This document shows positions 21,972-28,628 of a stretch of 28,628 nucleotides of DNA, in pieces. The DNA is from an uncultured Acidobacteriota bacterium (GTDB taxonomy: Bacteria; Acidobacteriota; Thermoanaerobaculia; Gp7-AA8), in assembly GCA_946887105.1 (NCBI GenBank), contig CAMPKJ010000034.1, forward strand, positions 1-28,628, in the 5' to 3' direction. Below the pieces are notes generated by a model, which worked only from the letters and a program-made list of their open reading frames with translations, was not told where the DNA came from and made no database searches. The first letter of the stretch is position 1; the number at the start of each line of letters is the position of its first letter. The translations under genes and the position numbers were made by a program.

Positions 21972-23039
21972 ATGTCCCAATCACGGCAGCGGATTCGATT
22001 CCTGCGCACGGATGACGGCGTGAAGCTCGCGTGGGCGGAATCCGGTGCGGGGCCGGTGCTCGTCAAGGCGGCGAACTGGATGACTCATCTCGAGTTCGAA
22101 TGGGAGAGTCCGGTCTGGCAGCATTGGCTGCGTTTCTTCAGCGATCACTTCCGTTTCGTGCGCTACGACGAGCGCGGCTGCGGACTGACGGACTGGCAGG
22201 TCTCCGATCTCTCGCTGGACGTGTGGTTGAGCGATCTCTCGCGTGTGATCGACGCCGCGCAACCGCAGGGCCCGGTCTCGCTCCTCGGCATCTCACAAGG
22301 CGCGGCCGCGTGCATCGCCTATGCAGTGCGCTATCCGGAGCGCGTGTCGCGCATGGTTCTCTACGGCGGCTATGCGCGCGGCGCGTACCACCGCGGCAAT
22401 CCCGAGGCGGCGCGCGAGTACCGGCTGATCATCGAGGCCATCCGCGTCGGATGGGGAAAGGAGAATCCGGCCTTCCGCCAGCTCTTCACGTCGCGGTTCA
22501 TTCCCGACGGCACCGCCGCGCAGCTGGCGTGGTTCAACGAGCTGTGTCTCCGGACCACGTCCGCGGACGTCGCAGCACAGCTTCTCCAGACCCGCGCGAA
22601 AGTGGACGTGGTCGATCTCCTCGACGAGGTTCGTGTGCCGACGCTGGTGCTGCACGCGCGCGAAGACAACATCGTGCCGTTCGGCGAAGGCCGGTTTCTC
22701 GCCTCCGCGATTCGCGACGCGCAGTTCGTCGAGTTGCCGTCGAAGAATCACGTGCTGCTCGCGGACGAGCCGGCGTGGCTGCGTTTCAAGGAAGCGGTGC
22801 TCGAGTTTTTCGGCAGCTCCGCGGGCGCGGGCGATGACGCCTTCGCGTCGCTCTCGCCGCGCGAACGGGAGATCCTCGCATTGATCACCGAAGGACTCGG
22901 CAATGTGGACATCGGCGAGCGCCTGGCGATCTCGGAGAAAACCGTGCGCAATCACATCTCGAAGATCTACGACAAGCTCGGAGTGTGGACGCGCGCGCAG
23001 GCGATGGTCTTCGCGCGCGATCGCGGTTTTCACGTCTGA
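21972..23039 (+). CDS. Alpha/beta hydrolase fused to a LuxR-type DNA-binding domain
   Basis: The product has 355 residues. The start ATG at 21972 follows GGAAAGGA. Residues 1-275 form an alpha/beta hydrolase with the nucleophile elbow GISQGAAA, a candidate acid Asp in HAREDNIVPFGEG and the catalytic His in PSKNHVLLADEP, so the triad looks intact. Residues ~292-350 form a LuxR/NarL helix-turn-helix (LSPREREILALITEGLGNVD and SEKTVRNHISKIYDKLGV). The protein is thus a one-component regulator in which a hydrolase-like module probably senses or cleaves a small molecule; the ligand and target genes are unknown. It is divergent from the MddA-like gene across ~85 bp, which is the obvious first candidate target. 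It overlaps the convergent phosphatase gene by 10 bp. Confidence 0.93.
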   Translation: MSQSRQRIRFLRTDDGVKLAWAESGAGPVLVKAANWMTHLEFEWESPVWQHWLRFFSDHFRFVRYDERGCGLTDWQVSDLSLDVWLSDLSRVIDAAQPQGPVSLLGISQGAAACIAYAVRYPERVSRMVLYGGYARGAYHRGNPEAAREYRLIIEAIRVGWGKENPAFRQLFTSRFIPDGTAAQLAWFNELCLRTTSADVAAQLLQTRAKVDVVDLLDEVRVPTLVLHAREDNIVPFGEGRFLASAIRDAQFVELPSKNHVLLADEPAWLRFKEAVLEFFGSSAGAGDDAFASLSPREREILALITEGLGNVDIGERLAISEKTVRNHISKIYDKLGVWTRAQAMVFARDRGFHV

Positions 23040-23701
23040 CGATCCCACCACTTCGAGAGGCTCCGCGTCGCCTCGCGCGGCCTTTCTGAATAGTGGGAGG
23101 TGTCGTTGAACAGCATCAGCCGCGCGTGCGCCGGATCGCGGAAATCGAGCACGTTCAGGCACGCCGGCGCCTGATCGAGACGATCGCGGTACCCGCGCGC
23201 GTCGAATCCGAGGAGGCTGCTGATCAGGATGCGGATGGTCGCTTTGTGCGAAACCACCAGCACGCGCTCACCGCGATGCCGCGTGACGATCGTGCGCAGC
23301 ACGGGCAGCGCACGCGCAAGCACCGCCACGCCCGACTCTCCGCTTTCCGGCGCAAACGTGAACGGATCCTCTTCCCACGTCGCGTACTCGCTGCCGAAGC
23401 GTTCCTCGACTTCGCTGCGCGTCAATCCTTCCCAGCGTCCGTGGCCGATCTCGCGCAGGCCGTCCATCGGCACCGGCTCGCCGCCGCATTCGCTGGCGAT
23501 GATGCGCGCCGTGTCCATGGTGCGCGACAGGGGACTGCTGTAAATCGCATGGACCCCTTCGCGCGCGAGACGCTCGCCGAGGCGTTCGGCCTGCCAGCGT
23601 CCCTCCTCCGATAAATCGACGCCGGCCGATCCGGAGAAGCGATCCTCCGCCGTCAACTGTGTCGCGCCATGACGCACCAGATACACGCGCGTGACGTTCA
23701 T
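23030..23701 (-). CDS. Histidine phosphatase (phosphoglycerate-mutase superfamily)
   Basis: The product has 223 residues. The catalytic RHG motif (Arg10-His11-Gly12) follows the first beta strand, with SSPLSRTMDTA, the acid region EIGHGRWEG and the second histidine in VLVVSHKAT. These are the hallmarks of cytosolic histidine phosphatases of the GpmB/CobC type. The substrate cannot be set from sequence. Candidates range from phospho-sugars to alpha-ribazole phosphate, but no cobalamin gene is nearby. It starts 19 nt after the dehydrogenase stop on the same strand, so the two are probably co-transcribed. No Shine-Dalgarno is visible before the ATG at 23701. Confidence 0.9.
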   Translation of the reverse strand: MNVTRVYLVRHGATQLTAEDRFSGSAGVDLSEEGRWQAERLGERLAREGVHAIYSSPLSRTMDTARIIASECGGEPVPMDGLREIGHGRWEGLTRSEVEERFGSEYATWEEDPFTFAPESGESGVAVLARALPVLRTIVTRHRGERVLVVSHKATIRILISSLLGFDARGYRDRLDQAPACLNVLDFRDPAHARLMLFNDTSHYSERPREATRSLSKWWDRQT

Positions 23702-23720
23702 GGCGCGTACATTAAGTCCA

Positions 23721-24896
23721 TCACGGTTTCAGCACCACCTTGATGCACTGCTCCTCTTTCTCGCGGAAGATCTTGTAGCCATGTGGTGCCTCCTCGAGCG
23801 GCAGCCGGTGCGTGATGATGAACGACGGATCGATCTCGCCTGCGACGATCCTGTCGAGCAGCATCTGCGTGTAGCGTTGCACGTGCGTCTGCCCCATTTT
23901 CATAGTGATCCCTTTGTTCATCGCGGCGCCGAACGGCATCTTGTCGAGCAGCCCGACATAGGCGCCGGGCACCGAGACCGTGCCGCCCTTGCGGCAGCAG
24001 TACATCGCCTCGCGCAGCGCGTGCGGACGATCGGTGCCCAGCATCACCGCCGCCTTGGCCTTGTCGAGCACGGCGTCGATGCTCCCGCCTGCGTGCGCTT
24101 CCGTACCGACCGCGTCGATGCAGCGATCGGGACCGCGGCCGTTGGTCGTCTCCTGCAGTTTTTCGTAGACGCTGTCTTCCTTCGAGAAGTCGATCGTCTC
24201 CGCCTTGCACGCGCTCGCGGCGAGCGCGAGCCGCTCCGGCACGCGATCGATGGCGATCACACGTCCGGCGCCGAACTTCCACGCGCTGAGCATCGACATC
24301 AGCCCAACCGGGCCGGCGCCCCACACCGCGACCGTATCGCCCGGCTCGATGTCCGCGTTCTCCGCCGCCATCCAGCCGGTGGGGAGGATGTCGGAGAGGA
24401 AGAGCACCTTGTCGTCGTCGATGCCGTCTGGGATTTTCTGCGGCCCGACGTCGCCGTACGGCACGCGCAGATACTCGGCCTGTCCTCCGGGGAAGCCGCC
24501 GAGCATGTGCGAGTAGCCGAACAGGCCGGCGGGCGAGTGGCCCATCACCTTCTCCGCGATCCTGGCGTTGGGGTTGGAAGTGTCGCAGAGCGAGAACAGC
24601 CCTTTCCTGCAGAAGAAACAATCGCCGCACGAGATCGTGAACGGCACTACCACGCGATCGCCTTTCTTCAGGTTCCGGATCGCGCTGCCGGTTTCGACGA
24701 CGACGCCCATCGGCTCGTGGCCGAGGATGTCGCCTTTTTCCATCGTGACGACGTAGTGATCGTAGATGTGCAGGTCGGAGCCGCAGATCGCGGTGGACGT
24801 GATCTGCACGATCACGTCGGTCGGCTCGAGGATTTTCGGATCGGGAACGGTCTCGACACGGACGTCGCCGTGCCCGTACCAGCGCAGTGCCTTCAT
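23721..24896 (-). CDS. Zinc-dependent alcohol / formaldehyde-type dehydrogenase
   Basis: The product has 391 residues. The ATG at 24896 has AAGGAG (24910-24905) 8 nt upstream. The catalytic zinc site is Cys38 (ICGSDLH) with His60 and Glu61 (GHEPMG). The structural zinc site is Cys90, Cys93, Cys96 and Cys104 (CGDCFFC and following). The Rossmann motif is [11 protein letters not shown], and [11 protein letters not shown] follows, consistent with NAD binding. The long insert after SLCDTSN ([20 protein letters not shown]) and the [10 protein letters not shown] segment are typical of the FDH-like branch of medium-chain dehydrogenases, which includes formaldehyde dismutase and glutathione-independent enzymes. 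Substrate assignment remains open. It is divergent from the antiporter gene with only 45 bp between the starts, and followed closely by the histidine phosphatase gene. Confidence 0.93.
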   Translation of the reverse strand: MKALRWYGHGDVRVETVPDPKILEPTDVIVQITSTAICGSDLHIYDHYVVTMEKGDILGHEPMGVVVETGSAIRNLKKGDRVVVPFTISCGDCFFCRKGLFSLCDTSNPNARIAEKVMGHSPAGLFGYSHMLGGFPGGQAEYLRVPYGDVGPQKIPDGIDDDKVLFLSDILPTGWMAAENADIEPGDTVAVWGAGPVGLMSMLSAWKFGAGRVIAIDRVPERLALAASACKAETIDFSKEDSVYEKLQETTNGRGPDRCIDAVGTEAHAGGSIDAVLDKAKAAVMLGTDRPHALREAMYCCRKGGTVSVPGAYVGLLDKMPFGAAMNKGITMKMGQTHVQRYTQMLLDRIVAGEIDPSFIITHRLPLEEAPHGYKIFREKEEQCIKVVLKP

Positions 24897-24941
24897 GCAA
24901 GGGTCTCCTTCGGGCTCGAGTGAAGTGCCACAATCACGCCC

Positions 24942-27236
24942 ATGCATGGATTCCTGCCGCAGACCGTCGCGATGGTGGTCGCGAGTGCGGTCATCGCCTA
25001 CATCTGCCACCGGCTGAAGATTCTGCCGATCGTCGGCTTTCTCCTCGCGGGCGTGCTCATCGGGCCGCACGCGCTCGGTCTCGTCGAAGACCGCGAGCTC
25101 ATCGATCAGATCGCCGACATCGGCATCGTGCTCCTGCTCTTCACGATCGGACTCGAGTTCAGCCTGGAGCGGCTGATGCGCATCAAACGCGCGATCTTCA
25201 TCGGCGGCGGATTGCAACTGGCGCTGACCATCGGCGCGGTCATGGGCATCCTGGCGCTGATCGGCGTGCGCTGGCAGCCGGGCTTCTACACCGGCGCGCT
25301 GATCGCGCTGTCGAGCACCGCGCTGGTGCTGAAGATCCTCGGCGACCGCAGCGAAGTGGGCACGCCGAAAGGACAGCTCACCCTGGGCATCCTCATCTTT
25401 CAGGACCTGGCGGTGGTCGGACTGGTCCTGGTCGTGCCGATGCTCGGCCACGGCGGCGGCTCCACGCTCGGCATCGCGCGTGGCCTCGGCATCGCCGCGG
25501 CGATCGTCGTGCTGGTGATGGTGGTGGCGCGCCGCGTGATGCCGCCGATCCTCGAGCGCGTCGCGCGCACCTGTTCGCAGGAGATCTTTCTCCTGACCAT
25601 CATCGCCATCTGCCTCGGCACGGCGTGGCTGACCAGCCTGGCGGGCGTGAGCCTTTCGCTCGGCGCCTTTCTGGCCGGGCTGGTGATGAGCGAGAGCCGC
25701 TTCAGCCATCACGCGTTCGCGGAGATCCTGCCGCTGCAGATTCTGTTCAGCGCGGTGTTCTTCATCTCCGTCGGCATGCTGCTCGACATCGCGTTCGTGG
25801 CGCGCAATCCGCTGTTGATCGTCGGCGTCGTGCTGGCGGTGGTGGCGGTGAAGGTCATCGCGACGGCGCTGGCGACGTCGATGCTGCACTATCCGGCGCC
25901 GGCCGTCGGCGCGACCGCGTTCCTGCTCGCGCAGATCGGCGAGTTCTCGTTCGTGCTCGCACGTGTCGGCAACGAGGCCGGGCTCTCTCCCGCCGGCGCG
26001 GGCGACATCGGCGGACAGGCGTTCATCGCGTCGACGGTGCTGCTGATGGCGATGACGCCGCTTCTGGCGAAGGCGGGCCGGTCGTTCGAGGAACGCAGCA
26101 CGGCGATGATGATGGCCGAGGCCACACGCGCGGCGGAGCCGGAGATCGAGCAGATCACGCTCGAGAATCACGTGATCGTCGGCGGCTACGGGCCGGCAGC
26201 GCGCTATCTCACGCGCGTGCTGCGCGATTCGGGCGTGCCGTTCGTGATCCTGACGCTCAGCCCGACCGGTGCGTCCGAGGCGAATCGGGACGGATTGCAG
26301 GTGATCCTCGGCGATTACAGCAAGCGCTTTCTGCTGACCATGGCCGCCGTCGAGCAGGCCAAGATGCTGGTCATTCCCGACGACACGCCGGACATGGCGC
26401 GGCGGGTCGTCGGCGTTGCGCGCGGAATCAATCCGACGCTGCACATCGTGGTGCGGACGCAGTCGGAGCGCGATGTCGACTCGCTCATCGCGGACGGAGC
26501 GGACGAGATCCTCGTGGACGAGCTGGAGATCGGCGTGCAGCTCTTCACGCGCGTGCTGACGGCGTATCAGGTCAACGCCAGCGAGATCGAGGATCACGTG
26601 ACCACCGTGCGCAGCGGCGGCTACGCGGCGCTGCGCGGGGCGATCTCCGAAACGCCGCTGGTGGTTTGCGAAGATCTCGATCAGGCCTGCTTCGACACGC
26701 GCACGTTCACGGTGCGGCGCGGGACCGCGTCGGCGCCGGTGACGATCGGCGAGCTCGCCGCGCATGCGAACGTGCGGGTGGTGTCGGTCGAACGGGCAGG
26801 GGAGATCATCGCGCCGCCGCAGGACGACTTCGTGTTGCAGCAGGGCGATCGCCTGACCGCGCGAGCGAGCGCGGAGGCGTTCGCGATGGCCGCGCGGTTT
26901 CTGCGCTCCGATCCGTCGTCGTCGCCGCAGCCCGCCGGCGGCGAGCCGCGCACGATCGTGTTGTCCGACGAGCAACGCGCGCTGTGCGAGCACGGCGCGG
27001 TCGTGCGCGCGGAGGTGACGACGACCGCCAATGCGTGCGAAGACTGCGTGCGGATCGGCGAGCGGGAATGGGTACACCTCCGCGTCTGCATGACCTGCGG
27101 CGGCGTGCGCTGCTGCGACAGCTCGAAGAACAAACACGCCTCGCAGCACTTCCGCGACACCGACCATCCGATCATGCACTCGTACGAGCGCGGGGAGACG
27201 TGGGCGTGGTGCTATGTGGATGAGCTGACGTTGTGA
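24942..27236 (+). CDS. KefB/C-type cation:proton antiporter with C-terminal UBP zinc finger
   Basis: The product has 764 residues. Residues 1-~390 are a CPA2 antiporter domain with a dozen or so hydrophobic segments ([55 protein letters not shown]). A TrkA-N regulatory Rossmann domain starts near 410 with a degenerate loop, [10 protein letters not shown] at 414-423. A TrkA-C domain follows ([14 protein letters not shown] to GDRLTARAS). Residues 682-760 hold a complete UBP-type zinc finger: Cys682, His684, Cys699, Cys702, Cys716, Cys719, Cys724, His732, His736 and His742. The first two domains are standard for K+/H+ exchange controlled by nucleotide or ligand binding. The zinc finger is unusual on a membrane transporter. 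The start at 24942 lacks a clear Shine-Dalgarno. The gene ends 2 nt before a palindromic repeat. Confidence 0.94.
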   Translation: MHGFLPQTVAMVVASAVIAYICHRLKILPIVGFLLAGVLIGPHALGLVEDRELIDQIADIGIVLLLFTIGLEFSLERLMRIKRAIFIGGGLQLALTIGAVMGILALIGVRWQPGFYTGALIALSSTALVLKILGDRSEVGTPKGQLTLGILIFQDLAVVGLVLVVPMLGHGGGSTLGIARGLGIAAAIVVLVMVVARRVMPPILERVARTCSQEIFLLTIIAICLGTAWLTSLAGVSLSLGAFLAGLVMSESRFSHHAFAEILPLQILFSAVFFISVGMLLDIAFVARNPLLIVGVVLAVVAVKVIATALATSMLHYPAPAVGATAFLLAQIGEFSFVLARVGNEAGLSPAGAGDIGGQAFIASTVLLMAMTPLLAKAGRSFEERSTAMMMAEATRAAEPEIEQITLENHVIVGGYGPAARYLTRVLRDSGVPFVILTLSPTGASEANRDGLQVILGDYSKRFLLTMAAVEQAKMLVIPDDTPDMARRVVGVARGINPTLHIVVRTQSERDVDSLIADGADEILVDELEIGVQLFTRVLTAYQVNASEIEDHVTTVRSGGYAALRGAISETPLVVCEDLDQACFDTRTFTVRRGTASAPVTIGELAAHANVRVVSVERAGEIIAPPQDDFVLQQGDRLTARASAEAFAMAARFLRSDPSSSPQPAGGEPRTIVLSDEQRALCEHGAVVRAEVTTTANACEDCVRIGEREWVHLRVCMTCGGVRCCDSSKNKHASQHFRDTDHPIMHSYERGETWAWCYVDELTL

Positions 27237-27238
27237 TG

Positions 27239-27344
27239 CTGTCATCCCGAGCGTAGTCGAGGGACCTGGGCGGCAGTGCGGTACGAGGCACGTGCGTGGC
27301 ACCGCCACCCGCCCAGGTCCCTCGACTCACGCTCGGGATGACAG
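27239..27344. repeat. Palindromic repeat, copy 2, in a convergent junction
   Basis: The left arm (27239-27270) begins CTGTCATCCCGAGCG and differs from copy 1 by a single-base deletion. The right arm (27312-27344) is identical to the right arm of copy 1 over 33 nt. The internal ~41 nt differ from copy 1. It lies between the stop codons of the antiporter gene (27236) and the convergent propeller gene (27351), again filling the junction. Confidence 0.85.
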
Positions 27345-27350
27345 CACCGG

Positions 27351-28628
27351 TCAGTGCGAGACCGCCCGCCGCCGCGGGGGCGGAGGCGGCTCAGGCGGCG
27401 GCACAGGCGACGCGGTTTCCGGACCGAACACGCGCAGGCGGTAACGATCCGCGACCACCACCTTCCCGCCTGCCACCGAGATCTGCATCGCATCCGTGAC
27501 CGGGATTCCGGTATCGGTCGCGTTGAGCGACAGGAGGTCGATGGCGTGCAGCGTTCCGCCCGCGGCCACGTAAGCGATTCCGTTTCCGGTCGCGATGACG
27601 CCCGGTTTTTCGAACGGCAGCTCCGCGACGAGCACCGTATCGAAACGGTCCGCGCGCACATCGTAAACGCGCACGCTGTCCGCGCTGCGCGTGAGCACGT
27701 ACTCCGGCACGTTTGCGTTGGGCGGTGCGATCTCGATGTTCACCGCGGTGTGCACCGTTTCGGTCTTGCGTTCGACGATCACGCGTCCGTCGACGATCTG
27801 CAGCACCAGGAAGTATCCGTCCATGAGTGCGTAGATCACGTCGTCGGCCGCGGCCAGGTCGTAGTAGTGCCAGATGCGGCCGCCGATCTGCACGGCGCGC
27901 GCGGGATCGCTGTAGTCGACGACGTGCAGTCCGCTGTGCGCGTTCGCCTCGATGATCGTTCCCGCGGCGATCGCGGCATTGCTCGGCGGCGTGCCTTGCG
28001 TGTCCCAGGTGCCGGCGTAGCGTGGATGCAGCGGATCGGAGACGTCGATCAGATTCACGAGCGCGCTGCCGTACAGCACCGCCAGCCCGTTCTTTACGCG
28101 GATACGATCCTGAATGTCGAGAACAAAGATCGCGGAGAGCTCGCGCGGCTCGTCGGACTTCGACACATCGATCACGCGCAGGTACGGCGGATCGACGATG
28201 TAGGCGAGCGATCCGTTGGTCCAGACGCCGCTGACCGGTCCCGCATAGTCGGTGATCGCTCCGGCGAAGACGCCGGCCGCATCGAAGAGCCGCAGCGGCG
28301 CTCCGGGGCTCGAGGCGAGGACCATGCCCGGCGTGGCAGCGATCGCCTGCACTCCATGAGCGATTGCTGCCGCGAGTCGCTCCGGCTCGGTGGGCGAAGC
28401 CGCGTCGAGCACGTGCACGCTGCCGGTAACGGTCCGCGCGTAGACGTGCGATCCCGACGCTGCCACGTCGTCGTAGCGCGTGTCCATGGCCGAGATCGAG
28501 ATCCGCCGCGGATCGGCCGGATCCTCGACGTCGAATGCCGCGATGCCGCCAGCAGGCGCCGTGCCCCACAGGATCTTGCCCGCCAGCGCAAACGCGTTCG
28601 CAGTCTGCGGGATGAACGCAACCTGTTC
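27351..28628 (-). CDS. LVIVD/YVTN-like beta-propeller protein (5' end outside window)
   Basis: At least 425 residues are visible. The frame is open to the right edge, so the ATG at 28487 is probably internal: the upstream residues continue the same repeat pattern (GGIAAFDVEDPADPRRISIS). Repeats of ~40-45 residues carry phrases such as GSVHVLDAASPTEPERL, LRVIDVSKSDEPRELS, VNLIDVSDPLHPRYAG and HVVDYSDPARAVQIGG. This is the LVIVD pattern of bacterial surface or secreted beta-propellers with unknown ligands. The C-terminus ends in a Pro-rich, Arg-rich tail (PPPEPPPPPRRRAVSH). No enzyme motif is seen. The signal peptide, if any, lies outside the window. The stop at 27351 follows the palindromic repeat by 6 nt. 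Confidence 0.85.
   Translation of the reverse strand, partial: EQVAFIPQTANAFALAGKILWGTAPAGGIAAFDVEDPADPRRISISAMDTRYDDVAASGSHVYARTVTGSVHVLDAASPTEPERLAAAIAHGVQAIAATPGMVLASSPGAPLRLFDAAGVFAGAITDYAGPVSGVWTNGSLAYIVDPPYLRVIDVSKSDEPRELSAIFVLDIQDRIRVKNGLAVLYGSALVNLIDVSDPLHPRYAGTWDTQGTPPSNAAIAAGTIIEANAHSGLHVVDYSDPARAVQIGGRIWHYYDLAAADDVIYALMDGYFLVLQIVDGRVIVERKTETVHTAVNIEIAPPNANVPEYVLTRSADSVRVYDVRADRFDTVLVAELPFEKPGVIATGNGIAYVAAGGTLHAIDLLSLNATDTGIPVTDAMQISVAGGKVVVADRYRLRVFGPETASPVPPPEPPPPPRRRAVSH

Noticed and set aside
21963..21976. GGACA-AA-TGTCC around the start codon of the hydrolase-LuxR gene, as a third start hairpin
   Set aside because: Only 5 bp with a 2-nt loop, too short to fold stably, and the Shine-Dalgarno is only partly included.
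24887..27223. 778-residue plus-strand frame overlapping the antiporter
   Set aside because: It is an out-of-frame shadow of the antiporter, extremely Arg/Gly/Ala-rich and without domains.
24897..27308. N-terminal extension of the dehydrogenase frame to a 1195-residue protein
   Set aside because: The extension is antisense to the antiporter. The true start at 24896 has a good Shine-Dalgarno and matches the family N-terminus.

Overview
The window is high-GC bacterial DNA packed with protein genes on both strands. I count 18 coding regions, of which the first and last are cut by the window edges. I see no tRNA, rRNA, CRISPR array, transposase, integrase or phage gene. The likely source is an Acidobacteriota-type or similar environmental bacterium. 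This is inferred from the reaction-centre-type lipoprotein cytochrome c, an HRDISPDN-type Ser/Thr kinase with a repeat-rich tail, large secreted M36 and beta-propeller proteins, and scattered palindromic repeats. No marker gene is present to settle the taxonomy.

Layout. At 1-1115 (+) the end of an Arg/Asn/Gly-rich protein is followed by a diheme lipoprotein cytochrome. At 1232-8289 (-) lie an HzsA-related beta-propeller/heme protein, a SWIM-SNF2 helicase and a REC-GGDEF-EAL c-di-GMP protein, with a CRP-type palindrome in front of the last. At 8340-9131 (+) is a pirin. At 9178-12882 (-) is a very large M36 metalloprotease with a strong intrinsic terminator. From 12883 to 13382 there is no gene; this stretch holds a palindromic GGGGTCAG-type repeat cluster. 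At 13383-15544 (-) a Ser/Thr kinase overlaps a YdeI/OmdA-type gene in an ATGA junction. At 15724-17416 (+) are an L,D-transpeptidase and an NmrA/HSCARG-type Rossmann protein. At 17433-18482 (-) are two small secreted Cys-rich proteins, one with tandem Ada-like zinc modules. At 18549-21168 (+) a DUF5700-type protease overlaps phosphoglucomutase. At 21095-23039 an MddA-like membrane methyltransferase (-) faces away from an alpha/beta hydrolase-LuxR fusion (+). At 23030-24896 (-) are a histidine phosphatase and a zinc alcohol/formaldehyde dehydrogenase. At 24942-27236 (+) is a KefB/C-type antiporter with a C-terminal UBP zinc finger. From 27351 to the end (-) is a beta-propeller protein.

The genes look like a mixed housekeeping and envelope neighbourhood rather than one pathway. 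The most unusual signals are non-coding. Two unrelated genes (starts at 645 and 16472) each have a perfect inverted repeat whose 3' arm contains the whole Shine-Dalgarno site and ends exactly on the G of the ATG. Both have a GGAGG-4 nt-ATG layout and both follow an upstream stop codon by 11-16 nt. Two copies of a ~107-bp palindromic repeat sit in the two long-enough convergent gene junctions, directly against the flanking stop codons. The GGGGTCAGGTCTTCGCTT core of the repeat cluster near 13.2 kb recurs as an exact 19-mer inside the DUF5700 coding sequence.
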